Source: Wolfiporia cocos | Taxonomy: Eukaryota > Basidiomycota > Agaricomycetes > Polyporales > Phaeolaceae | Direction: 5' to 3' | Assembly: GCA_029448655.1 (NCBI GenBank) | Contig: JACCLO010000007.1 | Span: 1,116,001 to 1,180,000, forward strand | DNA length: 64,000 nt | Shown: one piece after another, positions 9,591 to 17,774 of the stretch | Layout: each line of letters starts with the position of its first letter | How positions within the stretch are numbered: the first letter of the stretch is position 1 | Notes under the pieces: generated by a model | What the model was told of the DNA's origin: nothing | Database searches by the model: none | Seen by the model: only the letters and a program-made list of their open reading frames with translations | Made by a program: the position numbers and the translations under genes

Positions 9591-11023
9591 TCATAAAGGC
9601 CGTTAGGCGTAATGAATGCGGTCTTCCATTCATCTCCCTCCTTGATTCTTACGTTGTTGTAACCCCAACGCAAGTCGAGCTTCGTAAATATCGAAGCCTG
9701 GCTAAGCTTATCGATAAGCTCGTCTATGCGTGGGAGAGGGTACCTGTTTTTAATGGTGAGGTCGTTTACTTTTCGGTAATCAACTACCATTCGGGCTCCG
9801 CCGTCTTTTTTAGGGACGAAGAAGACCGGGCTCGCGATTGGGGATTTCGAGTGTCGGATGTAGCCCTTCCGTAACTCTTCCTGAATCCACTGGTCTAGCG
9901 AGTTCGCTTCCTGAGGAGACATCTTGTATGCCTTACTCGGGGGCGGTAGCACCGCGTCATCGGGGAAGTCGATGGCGTGATCGTATGGTTTCCGTTCGGG
10001 CATCCTTTCGGATGCGCGTTGAGAAAATACCGTGGGACCAAACTCCTGGTATTCCTCCGGAACCAAGGATTTCCATTTCTGGAGATCTGCATCTGTCAGG
10101 AATTCATCATCCGACTTCTCCGTTATCGACTGAATGGCGTCGATAAGGAGTTCCGTTCCTTCGTCAAGGGTGTTCACCCAAGCGACAAAGGGATTCTCAG
10201 GCTCCTCTAAGCCGAGAAAATCTATTGGAAAGTCGTTGATAATCTGATAGATGTTGCGGGGTTCGATTTCGTCTTCTTCCTCAGAAATCGAAACCCGTTT
10301 GCCATGTTTGCATTTTTCCGTACACCGATATGTGAAGGTTCCTTCCGGCCAATTGAAGTCCGGGTTGTGTTTCAGGAACCAGTCATATCCGAGGATCACA
10401 TCCGCATTCTGTACGTCCATTACGTACAAGAATTCGGTGGACTTGTGTTCCTCGTGCACCATGTAAGCTTTTACTGCCATATTGATATTACCGGCGGTAT
10501 TAGAGGTACCGTCGGCGTTATGAATCTCGAGGGGCGAAGGTAGTTTCTGAGTGACTAACTTCTCCTCGTGTACGAGTTTCTTATCTATGACGCTTATTGA
10601 TGCACCGGTGTCGATTAATGCCATGGCGTTTACTTTCTTTCCATATACCCACAGTTCTACTTCGATGGAAAATGATTTATTGTCGTCTCGAGAATCATTT
10701 CCGTGTACATTATACAAAGTAAAAAACTTCAACGCGGTGGGGTCAGGATGAAAATATTGTACAGGAGGGGCACGTGTAGCTAGTGTCCTTGTCCTCCGGG
10801 CAAAGTCCGTTGCCGAGTTGCCGAATATACCGAGATGGGATACCGAGTGACGTACGACCGCCTTATCTTCCCACAAGATAAGGGGTTTCTGTGAAGCCTC
10901 TTCGTAGAGGTGCGCTTCTTCAGGGCGCTGTACACTCCCAGCCGCTGCGGGGCTGGTGTGTTCTTCACAGAACGTCTTTGAGACGTGTGGTTGGGGCGAG
11001 GGGAACCGAGATGGTCCCGACAT
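9584..11023 (-). CDS. Pol part 1: aspartic protease and RT N-terminus
   Basis: This 479-residue frame opens in the gag 3' end and overlaps gag by 59 bp in the +1 frame. The retropepsin active site is ALIDTGASISVID, with DTG at residues 138-140. RT fingers/palm follow near the C-terminus (VFFVPKKDGGARMVVDYRKVND, RYPLPRIDELID, FTKLDLRWGY with the first catalytic Asp). It then stops prematurely at 9584. It would be expressed as Gag-Pol by +1 frameshifting or reinitiation; the mechanism is not visible. The N-terminal 100 residues before the protease are unassigned. Confidence 0.9.
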   Translation of the reverse strand: MSGPSRFPSPQPHVSKTFCEEHTSPAAAGSVQRPEEAHLYEEASQKPLILWEDKAVVRHSVSHLGIFGNSATDFARRTRTLATRAPPVQYFHPDPTALKFFTLYNVHGNDSRDDNKSFSIEVELWVYGKKVNAMALIDTGASISVIDKKLVHEEKLVTQKLPSPLEIHNADGTSNTAGNINMAVKAYMVHEEHKSTEFLYVMDVQNADVILGYDWFLKHNPDFNWPEGTFTYRCTEKCKHGKRVSISEEEDEIEPRNIYQIINDFPIDFLGLEEPENPFVAWVNTLDEGTELLIDAIQSITEKSDDEFLTDADLQKWKSLVPEEYQEFGPTVFSQRASERMPERKPYDHAIDFPDDAVLPPPSKAYKMSPQEANSLDQWIQEELRKGYIRHSKSPIASPVFFVPKKDGGARMVVDYRKVNDLTIKNRYPLPRIDELIDKLSQASIFTKLDLRWGYNNVRIKEGDEWKTAFITPNGLYEL

Positions 11024-12953
11024 TGGCGACGGTGGTGGCGGGGGCCGAGGGTCCTGCTGAGCTTGAGTCAGCTGTCACTTCTTCCCAGATCGTTCGGGCA
11101 CGATACGTCTTGCCATCCGCGGGGGGCGCCGAGTACGGCTTCTTGCCAGAAGCCTGTCCCTTTCCACTACCCGAAGGGGCAGCCGTGGTCTTTCCAGACG
11201 CGGCAGCTGCATCCTTCGCCCTTTGTTGTTCGGCCCGCTGAGCGGCAGGCACGAACGTTCCCGCGGCCTTGTCCGCGGCAAGCTTAGGACACTTGGTGTG
11301 ATAGTGTCCCGTCTGCTTGCAGTAGGTGCAGACGGCATTGGCGGTGTCAGCGGGGGCTTTGGCGGGCGCCTTCCCTTTATCCTTCTTTTTCTCCGACTTC
11401 TTTGCAGAAGCGGAGGACGTCTCCTTCTTTTCGGCAGGGGCCGAGTCCTTCTTGCCGGCCTTCTCGAAGATCGAGCCCTTGATCTTGTCCGGATATGACG
11501 TTTGGTACATGTCCAGAGCGAAATCGATGAGGGGCTCAATGTCGGTTGGGGCCTTGAAGAACGGGGTCTTGCCGAGGACGTTTAAGGTGTCCTTGACCTT
11601 TTCAGGGAGAGTCTCGGTGAATTCCCACACCAGAGTCTCGTTGGCGGTTTCGGAGAGACGGCCAAGGGTGCGGAACCGTTCGCAGTAATTGAAGTAGTTC
11701 GATTCTGCCAATTCCTTGCCCTTCATGCCGTAGTAGCCGCGAATTTCCTTCTTCGCGATCTCCTTATCTGTCATCTTCCCATATTGCACCATTACAGATT
11801 TGGTGAAGTCCTCCCAGGTGCCGAGAGGTTCACCGTTTCCTGCCTTCTTGATGAGAGGTGAGAAAAATTTGTATGCGTCCCCTGTGACGCGGAAAAGGGC
11901 CGTGGTGATACGGTCATGGTCATCGTAGACCCGGAGCGTACCGAAGTACAGGCCCATCTTCTCCACCCATTCCTGCGCAGTTACCTTTCCAGATGACCCA
12001 GAGAATTCGGGGGGAGGGGGAATGTTCAGGTTTTGAGGCAGACCTGGAATCTGCGGGGCGACAGCTGCTGCAGCAGCGGCTGCAGCTTGTGCGGCGGCAG
12101 CGGCCTCGGCTGCTCGGGTTTGAGCATTACCGGGGGCCGGTGCGGATTCTTCCGGGGGCGTGCGGATACCGGGAGGGTTGGGAACGGAGGGATTCTTTCG
12201 GTTCCTCCGAAGTTCCTCCTCAACCTTCTCCATACGTTCGGCGAACGCATCCTCGAGGTCATCGAGCCGAGACCGGTATTCCTTCCAGAGTTGTTTCTCC
12301 ATTTCGGAGAACTTGGCGGTATACTCCTGCCGGAGTTCCTTGCCAAGGTCCACTAGAGTGGACACAACTTCGTTGCGGACCGAATTGACCGCTTCGTGTA
12401 GCTCGTCTTGGGCCATCTGTTCGATCGCCCTGGATTGCCCAGCCAGGGAGTCGATTCTGCCATGGATTCGCTCCAGGCGGGCGTACACCATTCGGCCGAG
12501 GGTGTCGACCTTATCGTGGCTTATTGCCGCACTTCGTTGTACGGCGGCGTCAAGGATCGCCCCGTGTAGGGGAGCATCCACCTTATGTTGGTCTTCCTCT
12601 GGTAGGTAGGCCTTGAGGCCCCTTTTGACCTCGTCGTTGGTTCGGCGAATCGGACCCGAATATTCTACTGCAAGGCTCGTGAGGGGCCCGATTGGTCGGG
12701 TGTAGAGGGCCGGCGGGTATCCGGGGATAGGGGTGCCCGGACGCGTTCCCATGGGGTTGGATGGGGAGTCCCTTTGCGGGGGAACCTCATCAACTTCATC
12801 CTCTCCTTCTTCCTCTTCCTCGCTTAGGTGTTCTAGGGTCACCAGGGGTTGAGTCCCTGAGGGCCCTGCTTCCGGTGTGACCGGACCTTCCGAGCGGAGG
12901 CGCATGGTGCGACGAGGGGCGAGGGGGGTGCTAACGGAGGAGGTGGAAGACAT
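10965..12953 (-). CDS. Gag polyprotein with CCHC zinc knuckle
   Basis: This 662-residue structural protein packages RNA into virus-like particles. Residues 1-80 are low complexity and acidic. About 150-250 is a charged, probably coiled-coil segment; 255-315 is Ala/Pro-rich. About 315-495 matches a retrotransposon capsid (PPEFSGSSGKVTAQEWVEKM, W near 380 in GTWEDFTKSVMVQYG, and a YCERFRTLG-type helix). Then comes a Lys-rich stretch and a single nucleocapsid knuckle C542-X2-C545-X4-H550-X4-C555. It is intact. The start Met follows an A-rich stretch on the coding strand. The gene lies 147 nt downstream of the accessory ORF and in the same frame as it. Confidence 0.93.
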   Translation of the reverse strand: MSSTSSVSTPLAPRRTMRLRSEGPVTPEAGPSGTQPLVTLEHLSEEEEEGEDEVDEVPPQRDSPSNPMGTRPGTPIPGYPPALYTRPIGPLTSLAVEYSGPIRRTNDEVKRGLKAYLPEEDQHKVDAPLHGAILDAAVQRSAAISHDKVDTLGRMVYARLERIHGRIDSLAGQSRAIEQMAQDELHEAVNSVRNEVVSTLVDLGKELRQEYTAKFSEMEKQLWKEYRSRLDDLEDAFAERMEKVEEELRRNRKNPSVPNPPGIRTPPEESAPAPGNAQTRAAEAAAAAQAAAAAAAAVAPQIPGLPQNLNIPPPPEFSGSSGKVTAQEWVEKMGLYFGTLRVYDDHDRITTALFRVTGDAYKFFSPLIKKAGNGEPLGTWEDFTKSVMVQYGKMTDKEIAKKEIRGYYGMKGKELAESNYFNYCERFRTLGRLSETANETLVWEFTETLPEKVKDTLNVLGKTPFFKAPTDIEPLIDFALDMYQTSYPDKIKGSIFEKAGKKDSAPAEKKETSSASAKKSEKKKDKGKAPAKAPADTANAVCTYCKQTGHYHTKCPKLAADKAAGTFVPAAQRAEQQRAKDAAAASGKTTAAPSGSGKGQASGKKPYSAPPADGKTYRARTIWEEVTADSSSAGPSAPATTVANVGTISVPLAPTTRLKDVL

Positions 12954-13030
12954 TTTTTGTGAATCTGTTTATGACGAATGTTAGTTTCCGGTTACTCATT
13001 GTCTTAGATTCTTAAGAAGGGATTTGGTTT

Positions 13031-13046
13031 GAAAGCTGCAACTTTC
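13031..13046. promoter_or_regulatory. Palindrome upstream of gag
   Basis: GAAAGCTGCAACTTTC can form a small hairpin. Its reverse complement is nearly identical to GAAAGTGCAGCTTTC at 14008-14022, which covers the start of the upstream ORF. The function is unknown; a translational or packaging signal is possible. Confidence 0.4.
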
Positions 13047-13100
13047 GTTATGGATCACACTCGCACTCTATTTCAGAGTTAAAAGATGATAGTATTTCTA

Positions 13101-14024
13101 CTATACAATCGCGAGTATATCCTCTTCTACCGAAGTAGTTGAGGGCCCTGCCACCTTGTCAGGTGGTGTTACACCGAAGGCAAAAGTAATTTGTAGCGCT
13201 ACGCATTCTGCTACGATACGAGCCAAGTCCGTACGCCAATCCAAAAAGGAAATGTTGCCGAGTTGTTTGCAATACTTTTTCATAATTCTCCAATCTCTAT
13301 TGGTGATCCTCCCCCGTCTCGCTCTATCCTTTACGTTATCCACCAAGTCCTCCAATTCTACTACCATAGTATGGAATCGCATGTCGTTTTCCATATGGAA
13401 GCCTGGGTAATTAGGGGGGTGGTTGGCGAGAGGAGTGAGACGAGTGAGAATGCCCTCTAGCATGGGAATAACTTGATCGCATGCTTGGAGAGGCTTCTTC
13501 TTCCCGAAGACGAGGGAAGGGTCGAGAATCTTGTGGTTGGTCGGAACGGGAGGTCCGGCCGCCGGGCTGGAGAGATGGAGGGCCAGTGAAGAAGCTGCTT
13601 GCTTGGCTTCCTTGGCGGCTTGTTTGGCGGAGATTCGCTTATTCAGCTTATCGCGGGCGAGCTTGAGCTTGTCGAGTTCGCGGAGTTCGATGAGGTTCTC
13701 CATGGCGGTAATGGAAGCGGCTAGCTTCTCTTCCTCTGTCCAGATACGCTTAGCGAGCGGAACCGGTTTAGGAGGTCGAGGAGCGGGTTTCCCAGCCTCA
13801 GCAATGTGCTTTGGCATGTGGACGGGAATCTCCCAAAGATGGAGCTTCCCGGTGTAGTCTTCCTTTACAGGAAGCGTGTATGTGACGTCCTCTGCCCGAG
13901 GAATGTCAGCGGTGTCGATGCGGCTGAGAAGGGACCGCTTCGCCGGTTTGACGTATGGGGCAGTGGAGGAGCCACGGGTGCGACGGGTAACGCGGGGCAT
14001 GATTCTAGAAAGTGCAGCTTTCAT
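13101..14024 (-). CDS. Accessory ORF upstream of gag, unknown function
   Basis: A 307-residue protein lies between the 5' leader and gag. Its N-terminus is very basic (R/K-rich to residue 35). A Pro/Lys stretch is near 80-95 and a charged, helix-prone segment spans about 95-150 (TEEEKLAASITAMENLIEL, KLARDKLNKRI). The C-terminal half has a W/Y-rich region (RDWRIMKKYCKQLG, FLDWRTDLARIVAE). I recognise no domain. It ends in two consecutive TAG codons, 147 nt before gag and in the same frame. Codon use and CpG content resemble gag and pol, so it belongs to the element. It could be a leader-encoded nucleic-acid-binding accessory protein, or part of a larger Gag joined by splicing. Confidence 0.75.
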   Translation of the reverse strand: MKAALSRIMPRVTRRTRGSSTAPYVKPAKRSLLSRIDTADIPRAEDVTYTLPVKEDYTGKLHLWEIPVHMPKHIAEAGKPAPRPPKPVPLAKRIWTEEEKLAASITAMENLIELRELDKLKLARDKLNKRISAKQAAKEAKQAASSLALHLSSPAAGPPVPTNHKILDPSLVFGKKKPLQACDQVIPMLEGILTRLTPLANHPPNYPGFHMENDMRFHTMVVELEDLVDNVKDRARRGRITNRDWRIMKKYCKQLGNISFLDWRTDLARIVAECVALQITFAFGVTPPDKVAGPSTTSVEEDILAIV

Positions 14025-15047
14025 GAGAAACGAAGTTTCCCAGTGATACGTCCAAGAACAGGAATAGAAGGGATTATGTAAGGTAGGGTAGTGGACTCCT
14101 TTTCAGGAGCAAAGAAGGTGTACTACGGGGCATAATTACTCTTATGTTGCGCGCAAACCCTGTGCCGAGACGGCGCGGATATTCGCATGACCCTAACGGT
14201 CAGAGGCGCCGACTCCAGGGGTAGAGTTGCTGACTGCCAGGCCGGTTCCTGGGTCAGATGATTGGGATTCGGATACACGACACCGCCCCGGAGGGACGAT
14301 GCCGGAAAGTGGCTGGGATTTTACATCCCTTAGCCTGTCCATGCTTCAACAATGAGGTTGCCGTCTGTAGCCACATGGGTGTCACATCGAAGGCAACTCC
14401 TCTGTCGGTCAAAGACCGCGCTTTAACGAGCGCTCCACACATCTAGGATGGTGGGCTACGCCGCAGGCTTCCAGAGGGACCGACAACTCGGTTTGACCCA
14501 TGCTCGCACGCCGAGCTGCCCGGAGGACTTATGCTATTGGCTACCGCGAGTGACCTATGGCAGGGTGATTTTTTACGTCACCCCCCTCACTGCTTTTCCC
14601 ATAACGGGTTCAAAGCAGGTCCCTTACGCCTGGGAGGCGGCTTTGGAAAATTCCCATGCCATCATAATGATGACCCTGTGGATAGTGATGGGGCGCTGAA
14701 CAACGCTTGCCATGACAGGGGGTTGGGCGCACACAGGCAGACCGTCCCCTTTTTTCCACAGGCGGGTCTTAACCGCGCATAGTCCAAGCTTGTCAGCGAG
14801 GACCATGTCTCCTTGACCCTGGAGTCCGGGTTAGGTAGGCCTCCTGCCTAAAAAAGGCGGTGTGGCTTCCCTGGTTGCCAATCCTCTGCCGAGGATGGCG
14901 ATGTATCCCCCAGATCTCAACTATCACCCCAATCGCCTTGTCAGGCAGAGAGGGATGTGCGCAGCAACGAGCAATAAACCCCTGTAGAATAGAAACCCAG
15001 GCCCAAGCGCAAGCGCAAGGGCGGGGGTAGGGGGAGATTTGTTCTTA
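14025..15047 (-). other. 5' leader of the retrotransposon
   Basis: About 1.0 kb lies between the 5' LTR and the accessory ORF with no long open frame. Directly inside the LTR the element strand reads TAAGAACAAATCTCCCCC. This does not begin with TGG, so no standard tRNA primer binding site is evident. The leader probably contains the packaging signal and may contain splice sites. Confidence 0.7.
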
Positions 15048-15745
15048 TGACACAGACTAGACTGTGGGACTCACACTATAACCTTATAGGCGACTTGAAG
15101 ATGTTGCAGAAGGTTGGTGAGGAGGCTAGTGGGCGCAAGCAGAGATGGTATGTAACTGTGCGAATGCAGAGAACAAATCTAAGGCTTATCGTAGCGATAG
15201 CCCTACTTATATACATGCATTGTTTGATTACCAGTAAGGGAGCCAAACATGAAGACGGTCTGTGCGCAGACATAACTAATACAGCTAAGTCGTAATCTAC
15301 AATAGACCATGTGCGCCGGTAATGGCCGCACCAGTAAGATCGTTTGTTTGGACCGTAGGTCCATGTTGTGGAAGTGGCTGTAGCTACGTTAGTAAACCAT
15401 GCATGTGATTCTCATATACCGGCATCGGGATATGAGTAATCATAAGGGCATTGGCATGTGATAACGAGCGGGCCGCTTATCCAATCGTACTGACATAGCC
15501 CGGTATCGGGATATGAGTAAAGCGCGTGACACCGGAGGTTAGTCCGCTGAGTCATTGATGCGTACAAGCGTGTTATGTACGTGTTGTTATGACAAGTGGA
15601 CGTATACCGTGTTGTGTACGTGTTGTTTGGTTGCGTGTACGTGTAGACGGGCGCTTAGCAGCGTAAATGTCTACAAGGTCGTAGAAATACCAGATAAATA
15701 GGTAAAAATACGGGAAAAATAGTGGCATGTCCCAAATCTGTGACA
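15048..15745 (-). repeat. 5' LTR of the retrotransposon
   Basis: This 698-bp LTR is the promoter end of the element. It differs from the other LTR at 15640 and 15649, where it keeps CpG while the 3' LTR has TpG or CpA. An 82-codon open frame that covers part of both LTRs is incidental. Confidence 0.95.
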
Positions 15746-15750
15746 GTCTG
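15746..15750. repeat. Target site duplication, right copy
   Basis: GTCTG, identical to 5747-5751. Confidence 0.92.
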
Positions 15751-15892
15751 TGCACCCTAATGGCAGCACATGACTGGGTCCTAGCCTGGCTGTAAGGCCT
15801 GGGCTGTAGTATGGTAACCAAGGCCCCAGTAATGGGACCTTGTGAACTCATATGCCCCCAGACACCTTGTCAGGTGCTGGGCACTAGTCATA

Positions 15893-16114
15893 AAGGTCAG
15901 GTGCTGCCTATGCAGTCACCTGCCTATGTGTTGTGATCACGTGCTACCTATCTGCACATGTACCTAAGGCCCTATGCCGCCAGTAATGGGGCAAGGGGCT
16001 GGCGCTAAGCCTTTAAGGGCTTTAAGGGGGTGCCCTTGGGCCCATTTTGTAGGAGACAGCCATGTAATTGGCATAAGTAGAGGGAAGTAGGGGTGAATGT
16101 ACTTTCTTGTGACA
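15893..16114 (+). repeat. Old LTR-like repeat, copy 2
   Basis: Diverged direct copy of 1826-2043, ending CTTTCTTGTGACA. It may be the right half of an element whose left half ends at 5746. Confidence 0.65.
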
Positions 16115-16178
16115 CTACTAGCACAATCAGCCTGACCTACAAGCCTGGTGCTGGATGCACTGAGCATTCCAGCATATT

Positions 16179-16215
16179 GTCACAGAGTTTGTGACTAAAA
16201 GTCCCCCTTCTCCAC
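16179..16215 (-). repeat. Remnant LTR end with polypurine tract
   Basis: On the minus strand, GGAGAAGGGGGACTTTTA (16198-16215) precedes GTCACAAACTCTGTGAC (16179-16195). This repeats the polypurine-tract-plus-LTR-start layout of the young element. A similar palindrome, GTCACAAAGTTTGTGAC, is at 3046-3062. Confidence 0.4.
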
Positions 16216-16530
16216 CAGGGCTCAAACACAGGGCTTGCTACAGTCATTTTATTTTGTCAAATACTTGCAGAACTCACCATGGGTGAATATGATACAGGGA
16301 CTTATTGCACAACCAACACCCCTGGGATTTGTGGTCTCATAAGGCGCAGCCCCAATTGTACTAGCTTACTGTTGTCATTTCAAGACTGATAGATCCAACT
16401 CTGTCATGGTTCATATTTGTCTCTTGATTGACTGATGGCATTCAACCACCATACCCCTATCATTATAATCTATTGTTACAGATACATCACTGCATATTTA
16501 TCATACATTTCAGACTAGGTCATATGTAGT

Positions 16531-16913
16531 AGCAGTGACATCTGGGATGCATGGGACCCTAAATACTCAGCATAGTATATAAACTCATGTAACTACAGTT
16601 GAGGCTCTTCAGCTCGACCTTGTTGTAATAACAAGAGTCTTATACTCATTCTCAAATAAAGGAAACTTCACTCAGTATATTTTTGAGCCCTGAAGACCAA
16701 GTCCTTGAAGTGCACACTTGACTTCTCAGACTTAGGCAAGTCTACTATCTAACTTGCACATTGAGCTGATATATCCTTTAATGTGCACTGGATATTGTGT
16801 AAAGTCTTTTGACTTCACACTGAAGATTGCATGAATGGCAAGTCAAGACAGACTTGGTGTAGAAGATTATATTTGCAATTTGAATATGTGAGGCGGGTAT
16901 ACAACCCGTAACA
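16531..16913 (-). repeat. Unit A LTR-like repeat, diverged copy
   Basis: Starts AGCAGTGACA and ends CCGTAACA on the plus strand, like the copies at 4721-5234. It contains GTATATAAACTCATG and the CTTGTTGTAATAACAAGAGTC block shared with the copy near 17215. At about 383 bp it is longer than the left-flank copies. Confidence 0.6.
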
Positions 16914-17774
16914 GGGCTTTAGCACCCCCTCTAGTGTGTTAACCCCTTGATCATGGACTACTACACCAGTACATCATGTGATTCCTAGATTAGATTAGAT
17001 ACACATGGACATTAGTTGCCACTGGCCCAGTAGCTTGTTGTACATCACACACAACCATGATAGTTTATCATAATACTGATATGTTGTGTTCAACCACAAC
17101 ACTCCTATCTATCACTTCACCCTGTAATTTATCAAGTAGCTCAACTACTTATGGTACCTTGTAGTACCTAGGACACTCTGGCCTTCAACACTTGACTTGT
17201 TAAGGTATATAAACTCATGCATGTAACAGTCAAGCTCTTCAGCTCAACCTTGTTGTAACAACAGGAGTCTTATATTTGCTCTCAAACTAAGCTCCACAAT
17301 TGTTTGAGCTCTGGAGTCTCTACTGAAAGTCTGCAGGCCTAGAGACTAGGCAAGTAACCCGTTATTGCCTTTCAAAAGAATATTCAAGACAGGATATTCT
17401 GATGAATAACCATATTTGACTTCCCATGATATTGATATATGCCGTGCTTAGCTAATGGAACTTAGATGGTTGCACGAATGCACTCAAAAACGCACTCATT
17501 CTCTGACATCCCTCAATGCGCAAGGATGATCAATGATCGACGAAGGCCGGCTATGTGCCTCTCGCCATCTTTTGTACAATGCATAAATCAGATGACGAAG
17601 TGGTCTACAAAAAAAGCACGAGCCTGCGCTCTATCCAAAGAGAGGAAGAAATCCTACAACGTGCGCGACCATTCCCTATACGCAAATTGCATATAACAAG
17701 CAGAAACGTCATCGTAGAGCAGCATATTCAAATGATACCGAAGAAATCGAACAACTTGAGGGGGCAAGTCATTA

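Larger units (their letters stand above)
5752..15745 (-). mobile_element. Young Ty3/gypsy chromovirus with pol-linked dUTPase
   Basis: This is a complete minus-strand LTR retrotransposon of 9994 bp. The order 5' to 3' on its coding strand is: LTR 15745-15048, about 1 kb leader, accessory ORF 14024-13101, gag 12953-10965, pol part 1 11023-9584, pol part 2 9581-6489, polypurine tract, LTR 6449-5752. The LTRs begin TG and end CA and are flanked by a 5-bp duplication. Integrase follows RNase H (gypsy order) and a chromodomain marks it as a chromovirus. The two LTRs differ at only 2 of 698 bases by my reading, so insertion was recent, yet pol carries a frameshift inside RT. Its CpG-rich sequence contrasts sharply with both flanks. 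Confidence 0.95.
15751..17460. repeat. CpG-poor repeat debris, right flank
   Basis: No gene is recognised. It contains the second copy of the old LTR-like repeat (15893-16114), a unit A LTR-like copy (16531-16913), and a truncated B-A unit from about 17080 with the GTATATAAACTCATG promoter-like block. The first CpG after the insertion is near 15939. It probably continues the repeat island seen at 1-5746. Confidence 0.75.
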
